Shown here: positions 16,980 to 24,847 of the stretch, piece by piece
Position numbering within the stretch: position 1 is the first letter of the stretch
Layout: the number at the start of each line of letters is the position of its first letter
Origin: Pyrobaculum sp. WP30
GTDB lineage: Archaea; Thermoproteota; Thermoprotei; Thermoproteales; Thermoproteaceae
Reading direction: 5' to 3'
NCBI GenBank assembly: GCA_001189275.1
Contig: CP012158.1
Span: 1,240,001-1,304,000 of the forward strand
DNA length: 64,000 nucleotides
The notes under the pieces: generated by a model
What the model saw: only the letters and a program-made list of their open reading frames with translations
Told to the model about the DNA's origin: nothing
Databases searched by the model: none
Program-made: the position numbers and the translations under genes

Positions 16980-17389
16980 ATGAGGTGCCGCGTCTCTGTT
17001 TTAAGTATTTTCTTGGCGAAGTAGAAACAGGGCGCGCCGAGCCCGCTTTCGCAGACACGTACCCATGTGGCGTCGAGGAGATCAGCTATGTGCCTAGCGA
17101 GGCACTCCCCGCTGACGCCCGGCACGCCGCAGGGGACCACGTAGACGTCGGACGGTTGCACAGGCGGCTTCTCAAGGGGGGAGGCCAGGTATTTGCCGTC
17201 CATTTCAGCCAACACGCCCCTCAGCCTCTCGGAGGCCTGGGCGGCGTCTACCACCACGTCGGCGTAGCCGTCTCTGCATATAGCCACGGTGATCACGTAG
17301 TCGTGGCCGTGTACGCGGGCCCACCCAGGCGAGAAGGAGGGGTTATGCGCAACCGAGATGCTTCCCCTGAGTTCCACGCATGTCTGCAT
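16976..17389 (-). CDS. 6-pyruvoyl-tetrahydropterin synthase / QueD-like protein
   Basis: 137 residues of the T-fold PTPS family. The zinc histidines are H15 (VAHNP) and H27/H29 (RVHGHDY); a late glutamate lies in VCESGLGAPC. Family members make 6-pyruvoyl- or 6-carboxy-tetrahydropterin from dihydroneopterin triphosphate, in pterin or archaeosine/queuosine synthesis. The catalytic Cys typical of QueD between the first two histidines is not visible at its usual place, so the reaction may differ. Coupled to the MoaD-like gene by a 4-nt overlap and divergent from the glycosylase-like gene, 40 nt away. Confidence 0.78.
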   Translation of the reverse strand: MQTCVELRGSISVAHNPSFSPGWARVHGHDYVITVAICRDGYADVVVDAAQASERLRGVLAEMDGKYLASPLEKPPVQPSDVYVVPCGVPGVSGECLARHIADLLDATWVRVCESGLGAPCFYFAKKILKTETRHLM

Positions 17390-17429
17390 GGCGGCGGCAC
17401 AGCTATATACTTAAATAAATTGAAGCCGC

Positions 17430-18323
17430 ATGGAGGCGATAGACGTGGACAAGGCAGAGGCGGTTGCAGACGTGCTGAAGTCGGTGGGGGTGAGACGCGA
17501 CAGCTATCTCGACCAGCGCCTCTACCCTCCGCCGGACGACCCGCCGGAGGACCAGCTTGCATATTTCGTCTCTATGGTCGCCATAGACCACAGGACGAGC
17601 TTGTGGGAGCCCTTCGAGGGCGTCGTCGGCGGCGAGTTTTTCCACGGCGCCGACGCGCTTTATAGACTCGGCAGGTTGGCCTACGGCCGCGGCTTCTTCA
17701 AGGCGGAGAAACTGGCGGAGCTCGCGCCAAGTGAGGCGGAGCACCTGCTGACCATAGGCGGCAGGCGGGTTTGGGATTTCCACATCCGCGTGTTGTTGCT
17801 ACGCGACGTGGGCAAGAAGGCGCTCCGCAACGGCGGCTTCGAGAGGCTAGTCCCGCGCGACTCGCTGAAGAGGCTTAAGGAGGCCCTCAGGCAGATACGT
17901 GCATATGAAGACCCGGTCGAGAAAAAGGCGCTACTGCTCGCGAAGTTTCTAGACGGCAGGAAGCTGGCCGACTTCAAAGACTTGGAGGAGGCCGACGTGC
18001 CTGTGGACAACCACCTCTCGCGAATAGCCTACCGCCTCGGCATAGCAGACGTAAGCTACGACTTTCTCGAAAGCGGGGTGGAGGTGCCGCGGGAGGAAGA
18101 CGTAAGACTTAGGCAACTTGTAAAAACCGCCTGGAAGATCGTGGCTAAGTTCGCAGATATCCACCCCTTCGCATTAGACGACTACCTGTGGAGCTTCGGC
18201 CGCAGAACATGCACACGTGAACGCCCAAAATGCGACGTCTGCCCGTTCAGAGAAATCTGCAAGGCGCACGCCCTACAGCGCTATCCCCCGGAACATCTAC
18301 ACCTCATCACGTGGTACTACTAG
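17430..18323 (+). CDS. HhH-GPD / [4Fe-4S] DNA glycosylase-like protein
   Basis: 297 residues. C261-x6-C268-x2-C271-x5-C277 is the exact iron-sulfur loop of endonuclease III and MutY. PVDNHLSRIAYRLGI (D193) parallels the catalytic VDTHxxR segment of EndoIII. The usual helix-hairpin-helix and its catalytic lysine are not clear, and the N-terminal half (FHGADALYRLGRLAYG) is unlike EndoIII. It may therefore be a repair glycosylase of altered specificity or a nucleic-acid-binding relative. It differs from AGOG, which lacks an Fe-S cluster. Leaderless: TATATAC about 25 nt upstream. Role unproven. Confidence 0.7.
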   Translation: MEAIDVDKAEAVADVLKSVGVRRDSYLDQRLYPPPDDPPEDQLAYFVSMVAIDHRTSLWEPFEGVVGGEFFHGADALYRLGRLAYGRGFFKAEKLAELAPSEAEHLLTIGGRRVWDFHIRVLLLRDVGKKALRNGGFERLVPRDSLKRLKEALRQIRAYEDPVEKKALLLAKFLDGRKLADFKDLEEADVPVDNHLSRIAYRLGIADVSYDFLESGVEVPREEDVRLRQLVKTAWKIVAKFADIHPFALDDYLWSFGRRTCTRERPKCDVCPFREICKAHALQRYPPEHLHLITWYY

Positions 18324-18339
18324 TACCCAACCACAAGCC

Positions 18340-18525
18340 CTAAACCTTCTCCTCTTCTTTATCCTCGGCACACTTCTTGCCGACACCTTCTCGGCGTAAT
18401 TCTCCGTAGCGGAAGAAATCTTGAAGTTCACTGCAGGTTGCGCCGGGGCGTTTCGCGGCTTGCGCCGCGGCGCGGTCTGACGGCGTTGTAGGTATATAAA
18501 ACTTGGCACTTGTCCGTTTAGCCAT
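18340..18525 (-). CDS. Possible 61-residue basic/acidic small protein
   Basis: Open frame of 61 codons starting MAKRTSAKFYIPTT and ending KKCAEDKEEEKV. It fills the 200-nt gap between two genes, and its ATG overlaps the start of the divergent DUF711 gene (shared CATG). Against it: no TATA box sits at the usual distance, and the TATA box of the DUF711 gene lies inside it, encoding KFYIP. Arginine codons are mostly CGC, unlike the neighbours. It may be chance. Confidence 0.3.
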   Translation of the reverse strand: MAKRTSAKFYIPTTPSDRAAAQAAKRPGATCSELQDFFRYGELRREGVGKKCAEDKEEEKV

Positions 18526-19492
18526 GCGGATCCGGGCAGTCACCTTACATCTGATGTGGAACGACGACTTCTCCGTCGTGGATATGTTCCTGCAGGAGGC
18601 TGAGGGCGTCAAGCCTGCGACTGTGCGCGTTTCTGTATCTCCCCCGCCGCCGGACAAAGCGGAGAGAGTTATCTCGGCCCTCAGAGACCGCGGGGTGAAG
18701 TACATCTCAGCCCTGCATCTCTACTACGGCGCGGATGAGGTGTATAGATACGTCTCTCAATTCGGCGTCTTCTCCTCCTTTTTAGACGCGGCCGAGTACA
18801 TAAAGTTCCTCAAAACTATATACACAAAGGGAGAGGTCCACCTGTCTAGATACGTCGCCCTCCTCCTAGGCGGCGCCGTATACAACTCGCCATATTTCCC
18901 CGCCTCCGTCACCACCCAGAGGGGCATCTCCATCTCCCTGCTGTACCCCAACGACCTGCAGGCTATTAACGACGTGGCACACGTGTTGAGACGCGGCGAG
19001 GAGGTGGGCAGGCACCTCGCCTCTACTCTCGGCCTGGAGTTTTTAGGCGTAGACGCCTCCCTATCGCCTTGGGGCGAGGAAAGCGTGGCTAAGGCGGTGC
19101 AAAGGCTGTTTGGGGTCAGGCTAGGCGAGGCGGGCTCGCACCACGCTATCTACCAGCTAAACAAGGCCATAGAGGCCGCAGACGTCAAGAAGGTTGGGTT
19201 CAACGAGGTCATGCTTCCCCTGGCCGAGGACGAAGAGCTGAAGCGCCTTGTGCGGGATGGGCTCCTCGACCTAGGCCACTTCGTGAGCTACACCTCTGTC
19301 TGCATCCCCGGCCTCGACATGGCGCCTGTAAAGATGGGGGGCTGGGAGGTGCTTAAGCGCTTGCTCCACGACCTAGCGGCGATATCATACGTCAAGAGGC
19401 GTCCAATAGGTGTGCGGATATTCCCGGTGGACGTGGAGGAGTACGAGGTGGAGGGGTTCGGCAAGACCCCGGCGCTACGGCTAGCGCCGTGA
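18524..19492 (+). CDS. DUF711 (UPF0210) family protein
   Basis: 322 residues from ATG 18524, chosen because TATA GTATATAAAAC is centred 27 nt upstream; the frame extends further but would begin before the TATA. The sequence matches the DUF711 family, which has a pyruvate formate-lyase-like fold; recognisable parts are YFPASVTTQRGISISLLYPNDL, LGVDASLSPW and SYTSVCIPGLDMAPVKMG. No glycyl-radical motif was seen. Function is unknown. Next is an ASCH-HTH gene whose GTG overlaps this stop (GTGA), then a radical SAM gene, suggesting one operon. Confidence 0.85.
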   Translation: MRIRAVTLHLMWNDDFSVVDMFLQEAEGVKPATVRVSVSPPPPDKAERVISALRDRGVKYISALHLYYGADEVYRYVSQFGVFSSFLDAAEYIKFLKTIYTKGEVHLSRYVALLLGGAVYNSPYFPASVTTQRGISISLLYPNDLQAINDVAHVLRRGEEVGRHLASTLGLEFLGVDASLSPWGEESVAKAVQRLFGVRLGEAGSHHAIYQLNKAIEAADVKKVGFNEVMLPLAEDEELKRLVRDGLLDLGHFVSYTSVCIPGLDMAPVKMGGWEVLKRLLHDLAAISYVKRRPIGVRIFPVDVEEYEVEGFGKTPALRLAP

Positions 19493-20049
19493 TTAGACAC
19501 CTGATGCTCTCCCCCAGGTACCTAAAGGCTCTTTACGAGGGGCGGAAGAAGTCCACCATAAGGCCGGGCGTCCTCCGCGTAGGTGACAAGGTGTACATCC
19601 ACAGCAAAGGCCGCATAGTCGCCGTAGCCCACGTGGAGCAGGTGCTCTACAAGCGGGTTAAGGAGCTGACAGACGAAGATGCCGTCTTAGACGGCTTCAA
19701 ATCCCGGGAGGAGTTCGTCGCATATCTTAAGAAGAGGTACCCGGGGCTGAGGGACGGCGCCATAGTGACAATAGTGAGGTTTGGGAAGGTGGAGAAGGTG
19801 GATATGCCCGAGGACCTCCAATATGGGGGTTTGACGCCGGTGGAAATTGCCGCCCTGGCTTTAAACAAGCTCAAGCTCACTAAGCGAGAGCAGGAGATAC
19901 TGAGGGCGGTGGTGGAGGCGGGGAGCTTGAGGAAGGCGGCGGTAAAGCTGTTTGGCACCATAGACAAGAGGGTTGCGATACGGCGGGTCCTGAGACGCGT
20001 GTTGAAGAGACTCCATGGAGGCGTGGAGGGCGAGGCAGAGGGTAATTAA
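19489..20049 (+). CDS. ASCH domain protein with C-terminal helix-turn-helix
   Basis: 186 residues. The N-terminal ~100 form an ASCH (PUA-like) domain: LSPRYLKALYEGRKKSTIRPG then VGDKVYIHSKGRIVAVAHV, typical of RNA-binding or coactivator-related folds. After a linker, residues 130-180 are helical and basic (LTKREQEILRAVVEAGSLRKAA...RVLRRVLKRLHGG), like a sigma-type or FIS-type HTH. This joining of ASCH to a DNA-binding helix set suggests a regulator or RNA-guided function (inference). Start GTG overlaps the DUF711 stop; the end overlaps the radical SAM gene by 35 nt. Confidence 0.8.
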   Translation: MIRHLMLSPRYLKALYEGRKKSTIRPGVLRVGDKVYIHSKGRIVAVAHVEQVLYKRVKELTDEDAVLDGFKSREEFVAYLKKRYPGLRDGAIVTIVRFGKVEKVDMPEDLQYGGLTPVEIAALALNKLKLTKREQEILRAVVEAGSLRKAAVKLFGTIDKRVAIRRVLRRVLKRLHGGVEGEAEGN

Positions 20050-21085
20050 GACGCTGGAGGAGGAGCTCAGCGAAGAGGAGAGGAGAGAGGCCAGGCAAGA
20101 TCACCACGCCAGGAGGCCGCCGCGGCCCTGCGGCATCACCATACACACCGGGGTAGGTTGTCCCTTGGCCTGCGCCTACTGCTACATCTACGACATGGGA
20201 TTTCCGGGCTCGGCCAAGCCCTACAAGCTATCTCCGCTTCAGCTGGCGTATGCAGTTGCCACAAACCCACACGTGGCCGTGGGGCCTTGGGGCACCCTCG
20301 TGGCTGTGGGGTCTGTCACCGAGCCCTTCCTTCCGCAGACCAGAGAGCTAGCGCTGGGCTACATGAAGGCCATCGCCGCATATCTCGGCAACCCGCTACA
20401 GGTCTCCACAAAGATGCCGCCGCCTCCTGAGCTCGCCGAGGTGCAGGGAGGTCTCGACGTGTTGATAAGCGTCACCGATCTCTCGGGCAAGCTGGAGCCC
20501 AGGGCCCCGCCCCCCTTGGAGAGGCTGAGGGCGGGCGCCGAGCTTATCAAACGAGGCATCAGCGCCACGCTTTTTGTACGCCCCATTGTGCCTGGCGTTA
20601 CTGATGGGGAGCTGACGCGGCTTTTGGCGCTGGCGGCGGAGTTGGGCTACAGGAGGGTCGTGTTCGGAACTCTACGCGTGACGAAGGGCATAGTCGCGCG
20701 GCTGAGGGCCTTCGGAGTAGACGTAGCCCCCTACGTACGTGAGTTGCATGAAAGACGGCAGACACCTATTAGATATCCTAAGGAGAAGTTCGCCGCCGTC
20801 GCTAGGCAGATGGGGTTTGAGGTTCTGCCGGCTTCCTGCGCAGCCAACGTAGTTGCGCACGGCCAGGCATGTGCATTGTGTGGCTGGGGTCCCTGCGGCG
20901 ATGTCAAAAAACTTAAGGTGGACGTCCGCGACGTAGAGGAGTATCTAGAGACGCGTGGCTATAAGTCGGTGGAGGTGTCTGTAGTAGAAGGTTTGAAGAT
21001 CCGCATAAATAAGCGGCTTAAGCCAATCGACAAGATATTTCTTGAACAAGCCACGCGTCTGCCTATTTCAGAACCTGCCCGCTAG
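20015..21085 (+). CDS. Radical SAM protein, SPL-like
   Basis: 356 residues. The radical SAM cluster motif CPLACAYCYIYD (about 50-61) is C-x3-C-x2-C. The barrel follows (VGSVTEPFLPQTRELALGY, VLISVTDLSG, LFVRPIVPGVTD), resembling spore photoproduct lyase-type proteins. A second cysteine group near 285-300 (CAANVVAHGQACALCGWGPC) may hold another cluster. It cleaves S-adenosylmethionine to start radical chemistry; the substrate is unknown. It overlaps the ASCH-HTH gene and converges on nurA with an 18-nt overlap. Operon context offers no further hint. Confidence 0.82.
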   Translation: MEAWRARQRVIKTLEEELSEEERREARQDHHARRPPRPCGITIHTGVGCPLACAYCYIYDMGFPGSAKPYKLSPLQLAYAVATNPHVAVGPWGTLVAVGSVTEPFLPQTRELALGYMKAIAAYLGNPLQVSTKMPPPPELAEVQGGLDVLISVTDLSGKLEPRAPPPLERLRAGAELIKRGISATLFVRPIVPGVTDGELTRLLALAAELGYRRVVFGTLRVTKGIVARLRAFGVDVAPYVRELHERRQTPIRYPKEKFAAVARQMGFEVLPASCAANVVAHGQACALCGWGPCGDVKKLKVDVRDVEEYLETRGYKSVEVSVVEGLKIRINKRLKPIDKIFLEQATRLPISEPAR

Positions 21086-22234
21086 TCTCTTCTGCATGTT
21101 TGTAGGCCAGAGGAGGTGGGTGAGGGGCTCGGGAGTTTTCGAGAGAAGCGCCGTCAGCACCGCCTCGACGAAGTCGGGGCTGACCCTCACGTATTGATCC
21201 ACGGCGTCCAGCACCTGCGGGTAGCCCGTCACCGACGACGTCGTGGAGGCTAGGTAGGACACTATCTCGTCCACGCCAAGGTTCCCCAAGTCCAGCACCT
21301 CCACCCTCACTGCCACCTTGTGTCCATACGGCCTGTAGAAAACCACCTCGACATCGCCTAGGAGGCGGAGGTAGGGATGCTCGGAGGACTCCAGCACCCT
21401 CTTGAAGTTTATGTCGAACTCCCTAAGCCGTCTACACAGCCTCTCGCCCCTTGCGCTTAGCTTCGCTGGCTCGCCTCTGTAGCAACGCAGGATGGACTCC
21501 CTCTCGGAGCCGCCTTCGCAGTCTGCGTAATGTATAGCGACGTATCTGGGCAGGAGATCCCTCAGCTTGCCGAGGCTGAAGTACTCCCCGGTCCTCAGGA
21601 AGGTAGACGCCGCGATCTTGTCGTTGACGGGCAGACACCTGCCGGCGAGCACCGAGATGTACCTAGACCTCACCCTCTTGGCGACGCCGACTATGCTCGT
21701 CCTGCCTGCCGAGGCGGCCCTCAGCATGTTGTTGACCGCCTTGTTCACCTCCTCGTACTTCCCGCCCCTCACCGCCAAATTGAAGGGCAAAGGATGCAAC
21801 GCTATTTCGCCGTCTAGAACGAGGAGGTCCATCTTCTTCTCCCCCCTCAGCCTGGCCTCGAGAAGCCTTGTGGCCATACGCTTCTCCAACAGCGCCGAGA
21901 AGAGCGACACGTCCGCCTCCCTGGTGTCGCTGAAGAAGAGGGCGCCGGTTACGAACTTGTCCTGCAACCCGTCGCTCAGCCCCACGTAGCCGTAGGCCAC
22001 CACAGTGAAGACCCCACCGATGAGCTCAAGCGGCGGGGAGCCGTAGGAGGAGTCGACCGCATAGACGTTGAAGCTTCTAGATGCGCCTATCCGTCTGATC
22101 TCCACCTTCTCCCTCAACGACGCGAGCTCCTCCACCACCCTGCGGAGCCGCATTATCTTCTCCGCGTGCCGCTCAACCTCATGCCTTACGGCAACCACCA
22201 AGTCGGGCTCAAGCCAGTAGTCTAACGTCTCCAC
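21068..22234 (-). CDS. nurA: NurA 5'-3' nuclease
   Basis: 388 residues. NurA is the nuclease that works with HerA (and Mre11-Rad50) to resect DNA ends in recombination. The metal-binding aspartates expected are in NVYAVDSSYGSPPLELIGG (about 52-71) and LLVLDGEIALHP (about 141-152). It starts 22 nt after herA, which lies just upstream, as in most crenarchaea. The C-terminal segment EIVSYLASTTSSVTGYPQVLDAVDQY fits the family. Mre11 and Rad50 genes are not in this window. Confidence 0.9.
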   Translation of the reverse strand: METLDYWLEPDLVVAVRHEVERHAEKIMRLRRVVEELASLREKVEIRRIGASRSFNVYAVDSSYGSPPLELIGGVFTVVAYGYVGLSDGLQDKFVTGALFFSDTREADVSLFSALLEKRMATRLLEARLRGEKKMDLLVLDGEIALHPLPFNLAVRGGKYEEVNKAVNNMLRAASAGRTSIVGVAKRVRSRYISVLAGRCLPVNDKIAASTFLRTGEYFSLGKLRDLLPRYVAIHYADCEGGSERESILRCYRGEPAKLSARGERLCRRLREFDINFKRVLESSEHPYLRLLGDVEVVFYRPYGHKVAVRVEVLDLGNLGVDEIVSYLASTTSSVTGYPQVLDAVDQYVRVSPDFVEAVLTALLSKTPEPLTHLLWPTNMQKRLAGRF

Positions 22235-22256
22235 GCAGCTATAAGAGATTCCCTAT

Positions 22257-23615
22257 TTAAGGAACCTCCTTCGTCTTGATCAAGATGGGCCGCCTGAGGG
22301 GGTTCATGAGGCCAGCGACGAAGAACTCCCTTGGTTGCAACTGCGCAAGGACGCTTTCGTTTATATCCGCCAGGTCTAGGTAGGTAGATATCTCCCTGAT
22401 GTCGGTGGGGGCGGTCAGCCGGGAGAAGAATATGGTACCTAGATTCGCCCTTATGGAGGGGTCTATGTCGCCTACGATGCGTTGACTTGCTAGAATCATC
22501 GAGAGACCCCATTTGCGGCCTTCTCTCACTGTGGTCTCTATGGCGTCTTTGGAGATGGTCCAGGTCTGGGGGGCGTAGTTCTGCGCCTCGTCCACGACGA
22601 AGACGATCTTAGCTTGGGTTTTCTCGCGCTTAACCTGTGCCCAAGCCGCCTCTATCACCGACGCCACGATGGCCTGCTTGACTGAGAGGTCCGTGTCGAA
22701 GCTGAGGTCTATGACCACCGGCGTCGCCTCTATGGAGAGTATGTCCTCCGGCGATTTTATGCGGCTGTTGAGCTCCTCGAAGAAGGAGCTGTTTACAAGC
22801 TGTTTCAGGTAGAGCTCCACCTTCTCTATGGTGGAGTCGCGGGCGTTGAGCCTCTTCATAACCCGCCTTAAATGGGCTATAAAGCCCTCCTTGGTCCACC
22901 TCCCCTCGTAGGTCATCGTTGCTATCTCTAGGTATTCTCCGTGGGTCTGCCACTGTAGTTGCGCCACCTTAGCGATCACCGATGCCAGGATGTTCGGCGG
23001 AATCTTCACCTCCGTCGACTTCACCACCGTGTTGTAATACGGCGCGTAGTCCACGCCCGTGTGGTCAAACACCACCACCCTAAACCCCTTAGCCGCGAGC
23101 TCGTTGATAAGCGCCTTCACGAGCCTCGACTTGCCCATGCCCGTAGCTCCGAAGACCCCCACGTGGTGGGTGACGTATCTTACATCGAGGGGGAGGGCCC
23201 AGCCGGAGTACTTGTGGACGCCTACGTATATGTAGTCGCCTCGGAAGGCGTTCTCCAACGCAGAGGCGTCAAGCAGATACACCTTGGAGCCGGGCGTAAC
23301 CACATTTGTGACCTCGCCTATCCTCCCCTCCCTAATCGCGACGTAGGGCTTCACGATCGCCGAGGTATACGGCAGAAGTATGCCGTAGTCCACCATCTCG
23401 GGCCTGTCCACATACGGGGTCCTCACCCTATCTCTCATCACGGGCTCCAGCTTCGTTATCCTGCGAAGAAAACCCACCACCACCTCCCCCGGGTTCTCCC
23501 TATCTACAACGCCGACTAGCTGCTCCTCCACGGCGTGGCGCTCCGCCGAACGGTAGATCTGGACAGGTATAGAGCCTATGGTCGCGCCGCTCACCACGAT
23601 GCCGAGCTCGGCCAT
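22257..23615 (-). CDS. herA: HerA bipolar DNA helicase
   Basis: 452 residues of the FtsK/VirB4-like HerA family, a hexameric ATP-driven DNA translocase. An N-terminal HAS-barrel region is followed by Walker A FGATGMGKSRLVKAL (about 156-170) and Walker B KIVFVVDEAQNYAP (about 348-361). A late arginine-rich motif (REGRKWGLSMILASQR) is also in place. It feeds DNA ends to NurA, encoded next. It lies 15 nt after the riboflavin kinase gene in a run of five closely spaced minus-strand genes. Confidence 0.93.
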   Translation of the reverse strand: MAELGIVVSGATIGSIPVQIYRSAERHAVEEQLVGVVDRENPGEVVVGFLRRITKLEPVMRDRVRTPYVDRPEMVDYGILLPYTSAIVKPYVAIREGRIGEVTNVVTPGSKVYLLDASALENAFRGDYIYVGVHKYSGWALPLDVRYVTHHVGVFGATGMGKSRLVKALINELAAKGFRVVVFDHTGVDYAPYYNTVVKSTEVKIPPNILASVIAKVAQLQWQTHGEYLEIATMTYEGRWTKEGFIAHLRRVMKRLNARDSTIEKVELYLKQLVNSSFFEELNSRIKSPEDILSIEATPVVIDLSFDTDLSVKQAIVASVIEAAWAQVKREKTQAKIVFVVDEAQNYAPQTWTISKDAIETTVREGRKWGLSMILASQRIVGDIDPSIRANLGTIFFSRLTAPTDIREISTYLDLADINESVLAQLQPREFFVAGLMNPLRRPILIKTKEVP

Positions 23616-23629
23616 AGACGTCCGAACCC

Positions 23630-24262
23630 CTAGAGATAAATCTCTATCTCCACCTTGTCGCCGTCTCTTAGGCCTAGGACGTCCCGTAACTTGACGGACG
23701 CCACCACCTCTATCACGTCTGTGGGGTGATGCGTGCGTTCAGGCATCACCACGGCGCCTTCAACACCTCTTATCCTGGCTCTGAAGGCCTTCACAGCTCC
23801 GTAGGTCCTCATGCCGTTGGTGAAGCCAGGTATCAATATGCCGGGCAGACTTTCCAGATACCTCCTATACGGCAGAGACTGCGGATCGAGCTTGACGTTT
23901 AACGTGCCTGGATAAGGCACAAACCCAAGCAACTCCTCCATAACCCTCCTGTACCCCTCAAGCGATATGTAAAACGCGCCCTCGCCGAGGCCGCTGACCA
24001 CGACGCCCACCACCCTGATGGAGGCTATGTTGAAGTAGCTCAGCAGTTCCCTAAGCGCCGCGCTGAGGATGTCCCTCCCCCTCTGGCTCAGCTTAACCAC
24101 GGGGCCCTCCTCCACGTATCCCCTCTCTCTTAGAGACCGCAGTATTTTGTAAAGCCCCTGCCGCGTCATGCACAACCTGCCCGCAGCCTCGGCGACCGGA
24201 AGCCCCTCCACTCTAGACAAGGCTAGGAGGTCCCCCACCAGCCTGCGATCAACGCACTCCAC
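23630..24262 (-). CDS. ribK: CTP-dependent riboflavin kinase with HTH domain (RbkR type)
   Basis: 210 residues. The N-terminal winged HTH (LPVAEAAGRLCMTRQGLYKILRSLRERGYVEE, about 21-52) is followed by a CTP-dependent riboflavin kinase domain: GLGEGAFYISLEGYRR (about 93-108), PGTLNVKLDP (about 118-127) and MPERTHHPTDVIEVVAS (about 172-188). Such fusions both phosphorylate riboflavin to FMN and repress riboflavin genes (RbkR, family knowledge). No riboflavin genes are seen in this window, so any target is elsewhere. It lies between a class II aldolase and herA, with 9- and 14-nt gaps. Confidence 0.9.
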   Translation of the reverse strand: MECVDRRLVGDLLALSRVEGLPVAEAAGRLCMTRQGLYKILRSLRERGYVEEGPVVKLSQRGRDILSAALRELLSYFNIASIRVVGVVVSGLGEGAFYISLEGYRRVMEELLGFVPYPGTLNVKLDPQSLPYRRYLESLPGILIPGFTNGMRTYGAVKAFRARIRGVEGAVVMPERTHHPTDVIEVVASVKLRDVLGLRDGDKVEIEIYL

Positions 24263-24271
24263 ACAGCTGAT

Positions 24272-24841
24272 TCAACCCCTTTTTATAGCTGATAGGACAG
24301 CGGCGTAGAAAGTCGCATTCGCCAGATCTGCGACGACCTCTATCCGGTTCACCGCCTCCGCCAGGTCTCTTCCCACAGCGACGAGGCCGTGCCGCTTGAG
24401 GACGGCGACGTTGCTCCTCTCAAGAGCCGACGCGACAGCCTCGGCGAGCTCGGCCGTGCCCGGCTGTATATACGGCACTACGGCGATGCCGGAGCCCAGA
24501 TACGCCTCCGTCTCCGAAAGAACAGAGGGGTCAATCCCATCGGCCAGCACCGTGGGCAACACGTCGTGTGTGTGCACCACGGCGCCCACGTCAGGCCTCC
24601 TCTTGTAGATCGCCACGTGCATGCGCCACTCGCTCGTGGGCTTCAAAAAACCGCGTAGCACCCTGCCCTCTAGGTCTATCCACGCCAGCTCCTCCGGCGT
24701 GAGAAAGGGCTTGGGGCGGCTGGTAGGTGTGATCAGAACCTCGCCGCCGACACGCATCGAGACGTTGCCCGATAGCAACGTGAGGTGGCCCCTGTGGTAC
24801 AGGAGGTGGACGTATTTGAGAAACTCTGCCTCTGTGGACAT
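24272..24841 (-). CDS. Class II aldolase/adducin family protein
   Basis: 189 residues. Zinc-binding motif HTHD (VVHTHDVLPTV, about 94) and a later histidine in VLKRHGLVAVG (about 150) match the fuculose-1-phosphate aldolase / RhaD family. The residue acting as the first catalytic base is the glutamate in TSEWRMHVAIYKRRPD (about 72). Likely substrates include sugar phosphates or methylthioribulose phosphate; this cannot be settled from sequence. Gaps of 6 nt to the GGR gene and 9 nt to ribK suggest an operon. Confidence 0.85.
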   Translation of the reverse strand: MSTEAEFLKYVHLLYHRGHLTLLSGNVSMRVGGEVLITPTSRPKPFLTPEELAWIDLEGRVLRGFLKPTSEWRMHVAIYKRRPDVGAVVHTHDVLPTVLADGIDPSVLSETEAYLGSGIAVVPYIQPGTAELAEAVASALERSNVAVLKRHGLVAVGRDLAEAVNRIEVVADLANATFYAAVLSAIKRG

Positions 24842-24847
24842 GCCGGT

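Noticed and set aside
18380-18480. GC-rich hairpin resembling a structured RNA such as RNase P RNA
   Set aside because: None of the conserved RNase P core motifs could be found; the hairpin can be part of coding or spacer.
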